From Ehrlichia chaffeensis str. Arkansas (GTDB lineage: Bacteria > Pseudomonadota > Alphaproteobacteria > Rickettsiales > Anaplasmataceae), in NCBI RefSeq assembly GCF_000013145.1, contig NC_007799.1:496001-560000 (forward strand): a DNA stretch of 64,000 bases, written 5' to 3'. The position numbers and the translations under genes are program-made. This document shows positions 28,844 to 38,404 of this stretch, one piece after another. The notes under the pieces are model-generated. The model had not been told where the DNA came from and ran no database searches. It saw nothing but the letters and a program-made list of their open reading frames with translations. Numbering within the stretch: the stretch's first letter is position 1; each line of letters begins with the position of its first letter.

Positions 28844-30844
28844 ATGAAATTTACTTTAGTAGCATCTGCTTTAGCTTCTTTTTTTGTGTTATATGGAAAT
28901 ATTTTATTTTCAGCAGATATGTTAGGTGATGTTGGTATTTTTAATCCTAATGATGGAAATAACAAACAATCTAATGGTATTAATGGAAAAAATCTTTTTA
29001 AGACAAAGGATTCAGGAAATGGCGAGTATGATCGTTCATCAAAAGTAGGTCGTGCTTTAGTAAGTGGGCAAGCTATATCTTATATGTGGGCTTCATCAGA
29101 TGAAAAGAAAAGTTTCTATGATATATCTGGTAGTGCAGATGATTGGGGTATGAATTGTGATGCTATATTACGTTTAGGGGCTGAAATAAAATCAAATGAT
29201 TCTGGTGTTAAATATGGTGCAGATTTTCAGATAGCTATACCTCATGTTCAAGGGAAAAATTTTGAAAAAAAAGCTGCTTTAAATAGAGGATCTAGAATAT
29301 TTGCTTCTACTCCATATGGTGATTTTTCAATGGGGTATCAAGAAGGAGTAGAATCTATGATGAAGATAGATTCTTCTAATATAGTGGCTGGAGATGAAAG
29401 TAGCAGTTGGACACAGCATCTGAGAGGTGTATTATCTGAAAAAAAGAATGCTTTAGGGTATACAATGTATCCATTTCTTTTTTCTGCTGGATTATATAGT
29501 GAAAACGTATTTCGGAATAATGATAATATGACATCTACTGTGGATGGTAGTAAGGATTTTATTAATAATTTACCTTTTAGGATATCCTATCAATCTCCTA
29601 ATTTTATGGGATTGAGGTTTGGTTTTAGTTATTCTCCTTTAGGTTATAAATTTCAGCATTTTGGTAGAACACTTGATATATATTCTGTTAAGGCAAACAA
29701 AGTGGTTAATCAACTTCCTACTTTTGAAGTAAAGTTACCATCTGCTACTGTCAATTTAAGTGAATTAGTTAAAAAGTTGGGAACAGCTAAATTAGATGCT
29801 GAATTAGAGTTGTCTAAGCAGCAAGAACTGGATAAAAATGCTCTTCATATTAAGTTTAAGGACAAAGAAGAAGGATATCTACCATGTAAAGGTAAAATTG
29901 AGTTACTTGGTGTGCCAGGAGCAGGAGTGTCTTCTCATGATCCTATTGAATTTGGTATTGAAGTAGATAGTATAGAAGAAGTTAAGATCCCTATATCTCA
30001 GATTGAGTTAAAAAACTTGACAATTACATTACCAGATTTAGAAAAGTTTGACAGTAACTTACCAGTTATTCAAAAAGGAGATACTCAAGTCACTAAAAAA
30101 GGGGAAAGGGAATCTATAGTAACAAAACGTTCCAAAAATAAATCAGATCAGGTGTTTTTTGGTGCAAAATATGAACATATATTAAGTGGTAGTATAGCTT
30201 ATAGCTATGATTTAAGTAATGGCTTTAAGTTTAGTACTTCTCTTGTAGGTGAGTATGCTCATCCTAGGCTACATTTTAATACACAAAATTATGATATTTA
30301 TCCGGAAAACTATAATTTACAAGGTATATCTATTGGTTCTCTATTGAGTTATAGTAATGTTAGCTTTGCTATTGCTTATGGGTATTTGGGGCATTCTGGT
30401 TTTGCAAAGCACTACATTCTGCATAAAAAGACAGCACGAAATGGGGAATCTAATGCTATATATACAATGTGTGAAAGGTCTAACACTTATTATTGGGATA
30501 TAGCTTTTGGGTATCAATATAAATCTTCTAATATTAGTGTTACATATTTTAAGAGTAATAGGAGTAGTAATATATTACAGGATATTAGTTTAGGTGTTGA
30601 GTATCATTTATTAAAAGAGCAAAGTAAAATGAAGTGCAAATTATTTGGAAATTATCACCACTATAAATTTTCGGAAATTACTATTGCTGTAGATAATGTT
30701 CGTTATGACGATGGTTATGATAATAGTGCAAAACCAGGTATTTCTCCTGTCATAGGTACAGGACTTGATAAAAGTAATGTTATCAGAAATGCAAGTAATG
30801 GATCAGGTAACATATTTTTAGTAGGTGCTAAATTAGAGTTTTAA
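28844..30844 (+). CDS. Porin-like outer-membrane surface protein, paralog 2 (Esp73-like)
   Basis: 666 residues, predicted near 73 kDa. Signal peptide (FTLVASALASFFVLYGNILFSA). N-terminal barrel part shares with paralog 1 AALNRGSRIFASTPYGDFSMGY and INNLPFRISYQSPNFMGLRFG. It has a unique ~150-residue charged insertion (about residues 285-440, Lys/Glu-rich), likely a surface loop, then resumes paralogous strands and ends in LVGAKLEF. Size and family fit the E. chaffeensis surface protein I remember as Esp73; not verified. It could be a channel or adhesin. Confidence 0.82.
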   Translation: MKFTLVASALASFFVLYGNILFSADMLGDVGIFNPNDGNNKQSNGINGKNLFKTKDSGNGEYDRSSKVGRALVSGQAISYMWASSDEKKSFYDISGSADDWGMNCDAILRLGAEIKSNDSGVKYGADFQIAIPHVQGKNFEKKAALNRGSRIFASTPYGDFSMGYQEGVESMMKIDSSNIVAGDESSSWTQHLRGVLSEKKNALGYTMYPFLFSAGLYSENVFRNNDNMTSTVDGSKDFINNLPFRISYQSPNFMGLRFGFSYSPLGYKFQHFGRTLDIYSVKANKVVNQLPTFEVKLPSATVNLSELVKKLGTAKLDAELELSKQQELDKNALHIKFKDKEEGYLPCKGKIELLGVPGAGVSSHDPIEFGIEVDSIEEVKIPISQIELKNLTITLPDLEKFDSNLPVIQKGDTQVTKKGERESIVTKRSKNKSDQVFFGAKYEHILSGSIAYSYDLSNGFKFSTSLVGEYAHPRLHFNTQNYDIYPENYNLQGISIGSLLSYSNVSFAIAYGYLGHSGFAKHYILHKKTARNGESNAIYTMCERSNTYYWDIAFGYQYKSSNISVTYFKSNRSSNILQDISLGVEYHLLKEQSKMKCKLFGNYHHYKFSEITIAVDNVRYDDGYDNSAKPGISPVIGTGLDKSNVIRNASNGSGNIFLVGAKLEF

Positions 30845-31302
30845 ATATTTGTATTATTACTATTGATTATTTGCTGAGAAAGGTTATGTTGTATGTTTGA
30901 ATTTCTGTAATGTGTTTTTTGAGTATAGCGTGTGTATGTTTGGGTAGTGCTATACTTTTATATTTTAATACCTTATGTGTTTATGTCTTTTATAGCTACA
31001 TAATAACGTTACTGTATTGATAGTGTTCATCTAAGAATATAGTTTAGTTCTTTTGATAAAGCTAGGTTTATTATCTTTTATTTAAATTTTTTTCTGATAT
31101 CCTTTCAATTTTATTATATTGCTTGTATTGTTATTTTAATTATTTTTTAGATTTGTCTTGATTTTTAGTAAAAAAATTATATACATCATTATATTTTTAT
31201 ATTATTTATTAACAATATAAAGATTATTTCTTGACATTGTATATTATACTTGATTAAGTATTGTTAATATATTTATTTATTAAATTAATTTCGGTAATCT
31301 TT
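30845..31302. other. About 450-bp gap between surface-protein paralogs 2 and 3
   Basis: Non-coding. Its end contains a TTGACA at 31231-31236, a candidate promoter element for paralog 3 (listed separately). Nothing else seen. Confidence 0.45.
31231..31259 (+). promoter_or_regulatory. Candidate promoter of paralog 3
   Basis: Perfect TTGACA at 31231, 17-base spacer, then a poor -10 (TTAAGT at 31254). If right, transcription starts near 31265, which makes the upstream TTG at 31261 unusable and supports the ATG at 31303. Confidence 0.3.
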
Positions 31303-32790
31303 ATGAAAAAGTTTTCGTTTGCTACTGCTTTTGTTTCTTTCTTGCTTTTGTATAATGTTGATGCTTTTTCAGTAGATAATATAGATAAAAATCATGAAAA
31401 TCAGAAAAAACTAGTAAACCTTATAAAAAATAATGAATATGTAAAACAAGCAAGTTTGCATCCATCAATTAAGAGTTATCATAGAATTGATCTTGGGGGA
31501 AAAGTATTGTCTTATGCTTGGTTTACTAATAATTCAGAAAAAATGCAAGATCATGGAGTAAAATTAGATGGTGTTTTAAATATAAAATCTATAAATAATA
31601 ATTCTGATCTTGGAATTTTCTATGGTGGTAATTTTCAATTGGCTATACCTGCTATGAAAAGTGAGAATTTTATTCCTTCGATGAAAGCATATAATAGAGG
31701 AGCACAATTATTTGTTGAATCTGGTTATGGGAATTTATCATTTGGATATCAAGAAGGTGTTGAGTCTATAATGAAAATAGATGCTTCTAGTATAGGAGCT
31801 GGAGATAATAGTATTGCTTGGTTACAATACACAAACTTATCAAACCTTGATGGAAAAGTACAGTATCAAGTATTTCCTGGATTATATAGTGAAAGTGTGT
31901 TTAACAGGAGTAATAATAATGTTATTTCTATTAAAGATAAGGATTTTGTTAATAATTTGCCATTCAGGATATCTTATCAATCTCCGAATTTTATGGGTGT
32001 AAAATTTGGTATTAGTTATTCTCCAACAGGTTATGATAGTAACTTATTCGAAAGTGTGAGTTCTTATAATATTAAAAAATTAACACTACCTCCTGTAATA
32101 AGTGCAGATACAACTTCTGAGATACAAGCAAATCCTAATGATAAAGATAATATTTTATATAATGCATTAGGTAAAGAAAAAGTTCAAGATGTCACTATAG
32201 AAGGTATAGTTCCGTCTAAAATAGAGTTTTTGCAAGCACGTTATGAAAATATTGTAAGTGCTGGATTATCGTATAATCATTCTTTTAATGATATTGATTT
32301 TCAAGCATCTGTTGTTGGAGAATATGGATCTACTGATATTGATAAGTTAAAGTCATACTCAAAGTATCCATCTGCTGAAAATTTAGCAGCTTTTGCTATT
32401 GGTACATCTGTTACTTATCGTGATGTTATAGTTGCAGGTTCTTATGGATATTTGGGAAAATCAGGTTATATTAATACGATTTATTCTGCTACTGAAGCTC
32501 CTTTAAAAATGTTTTCTCCTGATAATCAGTATACTTATTATTGGAACATTGGTGCAAAATATGTGTACAGTAACGCTTCAATTAGTACATCTTATTTTAG
32601 AAGTAATAAAGTTAATACTCACTTCTATGACTTTAGTTTAGGTATTGATTATAATTTATCTCTAAGTAGTAGTCATAAGGGACAATACAAAGTTTTTGGA
32701 AATTATCATTATTTTAATATAGATAATAAGAATTTTAAAGTTTCACGTGATGGTAGTGTGCTATTACTAGGTGTTAAGTATGAATTCTAA
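31303..32790 (+). CDS. Porin-like outer-membrane surface protein, paralog 3 (Esp58-like)
   Basis: About 495 residues from the ATG at 31303, which opens a signal peptide (MKKFSFATAFVSFLLLYNV); an in-frame TTG 42 bases upstream adds only AT-rich codons. Shares AYNRGAQLFVESGYGNLSFGY, YQEGVESIMKID, PGLYSESVF and VNNLPFRISYQSPNFMGVKFG with the other two and ends LLLGVKYEF, a barrel-type terminus. The size matches the Ehrlichia protein remembered as Esp58, an immediate neighbour of Esp73. It has a shorter variable insertion (about residues 255-310) than paralog 2. Confidence 0.82.
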   Translation: MKKFSFATAFVSFLLLYNVDAFSVDNIDKNHENQKKLVNLIKNNEYVKQASLHPSIKSYHRIDLGGKVLSYAWFTNNSEKMQDHGVKLDGVLNIKSINNNSDLGIFYGGNFQLAIPAMKSENFIPSMKAYNRGAQLFVESGYGNLSFGYQEGVESIMKIDASSIGAGDNSIAWLQYTNLSNLDGKVQYQVFPGLYSESVFNRSNNNVISIKDKDFVNNLPFRISYQSPNFMGVKFGISYSPTGYDSNLFESVSSYNIKKLTLPPVISADTTSEIQANPNDKDNILYNALGKEKVQDVTIEGIVPSKIEFLQARYENIVSAGLSYNHSFNDIDFQASVVGEYGSTDIDKLKSYSKYPSAENLAAFAIGTSVTYRDVIVAGSYGYLGKSGYINTIYSATEAPLKMFSPDNQYTYYWNIGAKYVYSNASISTSYFRSNKVNTHFYDFSLGIDYNLSLSSSHKGQYKVFGNYHYFNIDNKNFKVSRDGSVLLLGVKYEF

Positions 32791-32836
32791 GATTTAATTG
32801 TATTTTTGTGATAGAATTACTATAACTTACTTGTAT

Positions 32837-32885
32837 GTAGTATGTATAAATTACTATCTGATTAATACATACTACTATGCCTTTT
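32837..32885 (+). terminator. 11-bp hairpin after the surface-protein cluster, probable terminator
   Basis: GTAGTATGTAT (32837-32847) and ATACATACTAC (32865-32875) pair perfectly around a 17-base loop, 47 bases after the stop of paralog 3, followed by CCTTTTGTTT. The loop is large for a classical terminator. Confidence 0.4.
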
Positions 32886-33061
32886 GTTTAAAAATAGAAT
32901 TAGTTTTGTTTCTATTTGATATGTAATTTTAAGAGATTTTCTATTTAATTCTTTCTGTATATTTTATTAGTGTAATATTTTTTATTGTATGTTTTTTATC
33001 TAGTATATTGTGTACGCGAAAAATATTTTTTAGTGTTTAAATGTTTTAAGATGTAAAAAGA

Positions 33062-33658
33062 TTGGTAGAAAAATATATGTCATATTATAAAGGAGTTAGA
33101 GAAGTAGTATTGGATACTGAAACAACAGGATTGGATCCAGATGGAGGAGATAGAGTAATAGAAATAGGATGTGTAGAGTTAATAGATCGTGTTTTTACTG
33201 GCAAAGTATTTCATGAATATATTAACCCTGAGCGTGATATACCTTATTATGCAACAAAAATTCATGGCATTACTATTGATATGCTAAAAGATAAACCTAA
33301 GTTTTCAGAAATAGCCGATAAGTTCTTGGAATTTATTGATAATGGCATCTTAGTTATTCATAATGCTGGATTTGATATTAAATTTATTAAGATGGAACTT
33401 GATAGGATTAATAAAAGTTATAACTCTGACTTTCAAGTTGTTGATACTCTTGTTTTAGCTAGGAAAAAGTTTCCTGGAGTTTCATCTACTTTAGATGCTT
33501 TATGTAGAAGATTTAATATTTCTCTACAGGATAGAAAGTTTCATGGGGCATTATTAGATGCAACGTTGCTAGGAAAGGTATATGTACAATTGATGGGGGG
33601 TTTACAAAGACTTTGGAGTTTTCTTATAATAATAACGTTTCAAGTGCTAGTAATATAG
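33062..33658 (+). CDS. dnaQ: DNA polymerase III epsilon subunit (3'-5' proofreading exonuclease), frameshifted near its end
   Basis: DEDDh exonuclease: ExoI LDTETTGLDP, ExoII HNAGFDIKFIKMEL and ExoIII FHGALLDATLLGKVY are all intact. The first start is TTG at 33062; the ATG at 33077 is an alternative. After VYVQLMGG the frame runs into an unrelated ending (LQRLWSFL...). The expected tail is found in another frame from 33601 on (see next entry). Six G's follow the T of the ATG at 33593-33600; seven would restore one continuous protein. The catalytic domain is complete, but the tail that in well-studied epsilon subunits contacts the polymerase would be altered. Confidence 0.88.
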   Translation: MVEKYMSYYKGVREVVLDTETTGLDPDGGDRVIEIGCVELIDRVFTGKVFHEYINPERDIPYYATKIHGITIDMLKDKPKFSEIADKFLEFIDNGILVIHNAGFDIKFIKMELDRINKSYNSDFQVVDTLVLARKKFPGVSSTLDALCRRFNISLQDRKFHGALLDATLLGKVYVQLMGGLQRLWSFLIIITFQVLVI

Positions 33659-33795
33659 ATAAAAGATGTGAAAATCTTTGTATAGAACCACGAATTTATG
33701 AAGTAAGTGAGGAAGAAATAAAAAAACATAAGATGTTGTTAGAAAAAATAAAAAATCCTATTTGGAATAACATATTTTATACAAAAACCGAGTAA
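33601..33795 (+). pseudogene. dnaQ: Out-of-frame C-terminal tail of dnaQ
   Basis: Reading the frame beginning TTT ACA AAG at 33601 gives TKTLEFSYNNNVSSASNID and ends with a charged helical stretch (YEVSEEEIKKHKMLLEKI) and KNPIWNN, typical of rickettsial epsilon tails. There is no ribosome-binding site of its own. It is continuous with the dnaQ catalytic domain except for the one-base shift at the G-run. Confidence 0.7.
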
Positions 33796-34002
33796 TATAC
33801 TTTATGCTTTAGTTTATTGTGATGATATAAAGTATCGTTTTCAAAAATATACTGTTTTGATTAAAAGATTTTTAGTTAAACTGCTAAGTGTATACATAGA
33901 TAATGTAGGTATTGTTTGTATGAAAACAAATAAGGTCTTTATTAATTCATATTTGGTGTTAAGTATAATGTTTTAGTATCTTTTGAGTATTAATATATTT
34001 TA

Positions 34003-34950
34003 TTACATAAAATGATTAAATCCTTTATTTGTTGGTGTAATAATATTTCTGTTATTATCATATAGTGTGACGCAATTGCCTAGTGTTATCTCTCCTATCT
34101 TACTTATTTTTACTTTATTTTTACAAGATATGTCTTGTATTAGGTGAGAGAATTTGGGATTTATCGTAAACACTAATTCATAATCGTCTCCTCCAGATAA
34201 AATATAGTTTATATATTGAGGTGTATTGTTTATTATTTCTTTGGCTTCATTTGATAAAGGTATTTTATCTAAATATATTGATGCGCCTACTTGAGATGAG
34301 TTGCAAATATGTTCAATATCTTGTATTAATCCATCAGAAATGTCTATACATGAAGACGCGATTTTATTAATGCTGATTCCTAAATTAATTCTTGGTTGAG
34401 GTATATCATATTTATTTTTTAGTTTGTAATAGTTTTTGTTGATTATTTTTTGATACACAAGTAATCCAAGTGCAGCATCTCCAATATTGCCGCTAACATA
34501 GATAAAGTCTCCAATTTTTGCTCCAGATCTTTTTAGTATGTTACCATTACTTGTTCCAAATGCAGTAATGCTTACTATAATTTCATCTTGTTTATGAGAT
34601 GTTGTATCACCTCCTAATAGTTTTATACAGAATTTTTCATGTTCTTCTCTTAAGCTATCAGTAAAATTTTTCCACCAATCTTGGGATATGTTATTAGGTA
34701 GTACTAATCCTAAGCAGTAGCCGTAAGGTATAGCTCCCATTGCTGCAATATCTGATAAGTTTGATCTAAGAGCTTTTTTAGCTAATATATTTGGATTGCA
34801 CTGTTTTAAAAAATGTACACCTTCTATAAGTATATCTTTTGTTACTAATAATTTATTTTGTGTACAATTTATAGTAGCAGCATCATCTCCTATTAATGAA
34901 TCATCATCTAATTTATATATGTAATTTTTAATATATTCGAATTCTTGCAT
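34003..34950 (-). CDS. thiL: Thiamine-monophosphate kinase
   Basis: Phosphorylates thiamine monophosphate to the active diphosphate. AIRS/PurM-like fold with metal-binding DDSLIGDDAATIN at the N-terminus, LLGGDTTSH, the nucleotide region GDFIYVSGNIGDAALGL, SCIDISDGLIQDIEHIC and SGGDDYELVF. 315 residues, typical. Faces dnaQ convergently; isolated from other thiamine genes here. Confidence 0.95.
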   Translation of the reverse strand: MQEFEYIKNYIYKLDDDSLIGDDAATINCTQNKLLVTKDILIEGVHFLKQCNPNILAKKALRSNLSDIAAMGAIPYGYCLGLVLPNNISQDWWKNFTDSLREEHEKFCIKLLGGDTTSHKQDEIIVSITAFGTSNGNILKRSGAKIGDFIYVSGNIGDAALGLLVYQKIINKNYYKLKNKYDIPQPRINLGISINKIASSCIDISDGLIQDIEHICNSSQVGASIYLDKIPLSNEAKEIINNTPQYINYILSGGDDYELVFTINPKFSHLIQDISCKNKVKISKIGEITLGNCVTLYDNNRNIITPTNKGFNHFM

Positions 34951-35103
34951 ATTATTCTCTAGCTATATGTTTTTTTAAATAAATATATAATTTGTTATAA
35001 CATAGTTGTAGTATTAATATTTAATGTTTTAGTTTTGAAGAGATGAAATTTATATTTTAATTTTTAGTAATTCAGTAATTATTTATTAAAAGGCAATGAA
35101 AAT

Positions 35104-35928
35104 ATGTTAAAAGAAAAAATAAAATGTCTTTTGAAATGTATATATTATGCAATGGTTGATATGATCAGACATGATGGGATAGAACATGCAGGTTATTTGT
35201 CATTTATTATATTATTATCAATCTTTCCTTTTTTAGTATTTTTTATGGCATTAGTGTCGAACGTAGCTCAGTTATTAAACCACTATGATATTAGTATTAA
35301 TGATAAATTGATTATATTAATCAATGATAATATCCCTCATGAAGTTATTTCAGGACTTATGCCACGGATTCAAGAAATAATTTCAGGACCTCCTCATAGC
35401 TTATTAACATTAGCAGTTATAGGGACAATATGGACTGCTTCATCTGCTGTAGAAGGAATAAGGACTATATTAAATAAAGCATGTAGAGTTTCTAGTCCAC
35501 CTTCTTATATTTTTCGTAGATTGTTAAGTATTTTTCAATTTCTTGTGATCACTTTGACAATAATTATTGCTATGGTATGTATAATTTTACTTCCTGTGAT
35601 TTATGAAATGTTAAATAAGGATTTAGGATATTTAAAATATACTGTGAGTGAATTGGTATTGTTTATATCTATTACTTTATTGTATTTTATTGTACCAAAT
35701 ATTAAACAAAGTTTAATGGATGTAATACCAGGTGCAATATTAGTTACTTTATTATGGACATGTTCATCCTTTGTTTTTACTTGGTATATAAAAACTTTTC
35801 ACCAATTGAATATAATATATGGGAGTTTAGCCAGCATTATAGCATCATTGTTGTTTTTCTATATTTTAAGTATATTTTTTATATATGGAGCTGAACTCAA
35901 CTACAGATTAAAAAACATGTTTATTTAA
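35104..35928 (+). CDS. YihY/BrkB family inner-membrane protein
   Basis: 274 residues with six hydrophobic helices. Family marks: HAGYLSFIILLSIFPFLVFF near the N-terminus, WTASSAVEGIRTILNKA in the middle, and IIYGSLASIIASLLFFYI followed by YGAELNYRL at the end. Once annotated as RNase BN, but that activity belongs to another protein. The true function is unknown; some relatives are called BrkB after a serum-resistance locus. The usual length is slightly greater. Confidence 0.88.
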   Translation: MLKEKIKCLLKCIYYAMVDMIRHDGIEHAGYLSFIILLSIFPFLVFFMALVSNVAQLLNHYDISINDKLIILINDNIPHEVISGLMPRIQEIISGPPHSLLTLAVIGTIWTASSAVEGIRTILNKACRVSSPPSYIFRRLLSIFQFLVITLTIIIAMVCIILLPVIYEMLNKDLGYLKYTVSELVLFISITLLYFIVPNIKQSLMDVIPGAILVTLLWTCSSFVFTWYIKTFHQLNIIYGSLASIIASLLFFYILSIFFIYGAELNYRLKNMFI

Positions 35929-35958
35929 CATTGAATTATTTAGGAAAAGAATTTGTGT

Positions 35959-35988
35959 GTACGACACTATATAAATATAATGTCGTAC
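35959..35988. terminator. 8-bp hairpin after the YihY/BrkB gene
   Basis: GTACGACA (35959-35966) and TGTCGTAC (35981-35988) pair perfectly, with more pairing inside after one mismatch. It lies 30 bases after the stop and between convergent genes. No clear T-run; could act in both directions. Confidence 0.4.
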
Positions 35989-36081
35989 TAGAAAAATATA
36001 TGCTATAAGATACTTGATGTAAGTTAAGTACATGTTTTTCTGGTTTTTTCATAGAGAAGTTGCGTATAGAGTAATACTATT

Positions 36082-36609
36082 CTATACTTCTTGTTGTGCA
36101 CTAGGAATTCCTTGCATAGTAGATTGTCTAACAACAGAAGATGGTGGACTATTATTATCTTGGCCATCTAGTTCTGATGTATTTCTTAACCTGTGTTGAT
36201 CATCATCTTCAGAAGTATTTTGTTGTGATGTGTTTCTTAACCTGTGTTGATCATCTTCAGAAGTATTTTGTTGTGATGTGCTTCTTAACCTATGTTGATC
36301 ATCTTCAGAAGTATTTTGTTGTGATGTGTTTCTTGATGTTTCTTGTGTTAAAACGAATGGTTGTGATAATCTATTTGCTACTGCTGCGCTTATAAGTGAT
36401 AGGCTACCTGCTGTAAAAGTTAGAACAAATGCAAGAAAAAGACCCATTGATGTTTGAGGAGTACCAGGTATTTTTATATTAAATGCAAGGTTTAATCCAG
36501 AATATATTGTGCAAAATGCAGAGAATGTCATTACTAAAGCAGAAACTACGGTTGCTACATTGAGAAGTGCATTGGTAGCAGAATGTTTTTTATTACCGTT
36601 ATGTATCAT
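36082..36609 (-). CDS. Small membrane protein with a C-terminal 16-residue tandem repeat, unknown function
   Basis: 175 residues. Two membrane helices (about 14-40 and 52-76: VATVVSALVMTFSAFCTIYSG and GLFLAFVLTFTAGSLSLISA). A hydrophilic tail follows with three near-identical units of NTSQQNTSEDDQHRLR and ends in SSVVRQSTMQGIPSAQQEV. Not a family I recognise. Two helices plus an exposed polar repeat suggest an Ehrlichia-specific envelope or host-membrane (inclusion) protein, but that is inference. Flanked by AT-rich non-coding DNA; own transcription unit. Confidence 0.75.
   Translation of the reverse strand: MIHNGNKKHSATNALLNVATVVSALVMTFSAFCTIYSGLNLAFNIKIPGTPQTSMGLFLAFVLTFTAGSLSLISAAVANRLSQPFVLTQETSRNTSQQNTSEDDQHRLRSTSQQNTSEDDQHRLRNTSQQNTSEDDDQHRLRNTSELDGQDNNSPPSSVVRQSTMQGIPSAQQEV
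36176..36340 (-). repeat. 48-bp tandem repeat (about 3.3 copies) in the small membrane protein gene
   Basis: Successive units of about 48 bp (one has a 3-bp insertion adding an Asp) carry the shared string GATCATCTTCAGAAGTATTT. They differ at only a few bases, so copy number is likely variable between strains. The reading frame is kept. Confidence 0.85.
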
Positions 36610-36744
36610 GGTTATTAACCTTATAAATTAATTATTTAATTTAATATTAAATATATATTTAATATAAATCAAGAAAATATATTAATATTTTAAAAAGATA
36701 TATAAATATACTACTAATATTTTATATATTTTTAGTTGATAGCT

Positions 36745-38247
36745 TCATATTTTTATATGTTTTTGTTGAGTGTAAGATAAAGACTCTGCAATGTGATCAT
36801 ATGATATGAGTTCTTGTAAAGATAAGTCAGCTATTGTTCTAGCAACTTTAAGAATTTTTGTATATTGCCTAGCAGATATGTTTTGTTTTTTTAATACATG
36901 TTTAAGAAGTTGTATTCCAGATTTATCTGGAGTTAAAAATTTTGTTATAATATCTTCTGATACTATCATATCGTTAAAAAACTTACCATAACGATTTTTT
37001 TGAAATTTTTTTGCAAGAATAATACGTTCTTTTATTGTTTTTGAGCTTTCTACTTTTTTATGATTATCATATGATAGCATATTGATATATGGTACTTCTA
37101 TGTGTATATCTATTCTGTCATTTAATGGACCAGAAATTTTACTTTGATATTCAATAGCACACTTAGGAGTCTTAGAACAAGATTTTGATAGATCACCAAA
37201 ATAGCCACATCTGCATGGATTCATTGCTGCAATTAATTGGAAATTTGCTGGATATTTTATATGAGTGTTTACTCTGGATATAAGAATCTCTTTATTTTCT
37301 AATGGTTGTCTTAAGGAGTCTAATACTGATCTTGAAAATTCTGGTAGTTCATCTAAAAATAATATACCTTGGTGAGCTAATGTAATTTCTCCTGGTTTGA
37401 TATTTTTTCCACCTCCTACCATAGCTGCTATTGATAGTGAACTGTGAGGATCACGGAAAGGACGTATGGTTGATATTGATTTGTTAGATTTTTTGATAAT
37501 ACTTGTTATGCTATTTATTTCTATTATCTCTTCATAAGTTAAATCTGGTAATATTCCTGGTAATCTTTTTGCTAACATTGATTTTCCAGTACCTGGAGGA
37601 CCAACCATTAATATATTATGACCGCCAGCTGCAGCAATTTCCAAAGCTCTTTTTGCTATCAATTGTCCTTTTATGTCTTTCATATCTAGATATTCTGGAT
37701 TTTCTATTGAAAGTTTATCATTTGAAACAGGTATAGGTTCATTGTTATTGAAGTAATTAATTAGTGATATAAGATGTTTAGGAGATAATATTGCAATGTC
37801 TTTGATAAATGATGCTTCTGCTCCATTGTTATATGGGCATATTATACCAGTTTTTTGTTTATAAGCACTTATAGCAGCGGGTAATATTCCAGAAACTGAA
37901 GTTATTGAGCCATCTAATGACAGCTCTCCTAGTATAATGTATGGTAAGTCGTTGATTTTTGGTATTATCCCAATAATCATTAGTAAGCCTATAGCAATAG
38001 GTAAGTCATAATGACTTCCTTCTTTAAATAAATCTGCAGGGGATAAATTTACAGTAATTCTTTGTGTGGGTAACGATATATTGATTGAGTTTAGAGCAGC
38101 TCTAATACGTTCACGAGATTCAGCAACTGCCTTATCTGGCAACCCAACAATATTAAAAGCAGGTATGCCTTTTGCAACGTGTATTTGTACATCAACATTT
38201 ATTGTGTGTATTCCGTAAAAGCCTATACTCTTAATTCGTGCCATCAT
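36745..38247 (-). CDS. comM: YifB/ComM family Mg-chelatase-like AAA+ ATPase
   Basis: 500 residues. N-terminal Lon-protease-like ChlI domain (GFYGIHTINVDVQIHVAKGIP, FNIVGLPDKAVAESRERI), Walker A GPPGTGKSMLAKRLPGILP near residue 215, Walker B ILFLDELPEFSR, and the C-terminal Mg-chelatase helical domain (ISARQYTKILKVARTIADL). ComM is a branch-migration helicase used in transformation in some bacteria; in an intracellular species its job is uncertain. A second ATG one codon later is also possible. Confidence 0.93.
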   Translation of the reverse strand: MMARIKSIGFYGIHTINVDVQIHVAKGIPAFNIVGLPDKAVAESRERIRAALNSINISLPTQRITVNLSPADLFKEGSHYDLPIAIGLLMIIGIIPKINDLPYIILGELSLDGSITSVSGILPAAISAYKQKTGIICPYNNGAEASFIKDIAILSPKHLISLINYFNNNEPIPVSNDKLSIENPEYLDMKDIKGQLIAKRALEIAAAGGHNILMVGPPGTGKSMLAKRLPGILPDLTYEEIIEINSITSIIKKSNKSISTIRPFRDPHSSLSIAAMVGGGKNIKPGEITLAHQGILFLDELPEFSRSVLDSLRQPLENKEILISRVNTHIKYPANFQLIAAMNPCRCGYFGDLSKSCSKTPKCAIEYQSKISGPLNDRIDIHIEVPYINMLSYDNHKKVESSKTIKERIILAKKFQKNRYGKFFNDMIVSEDIITKFLTPDKSGIQLLKHVLKKQNISARQYTKILKVARTIADLSLQELISYDHIAESLSYTQQKHIKI

Positions 38248-38404
38248 AAGGTGTTTAATTAATGTGTGAATATAAGGTCGGCATTACTAGTTTCTTAATT
38301 GTTCATTACAACTTTATATATCGTATTTATTATTGTGTTTGTAAAGTAATTTCTTAATATTTTAAGAAATTTTATAAATATTTATTGATTAGTATAATGT
38401 TGTA

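Noticed and set aside
31814-32002. 62-codon plus-strand frame inside paralog 3
   Set aside because: Out-of-frame shadow of the surface-protein gene.
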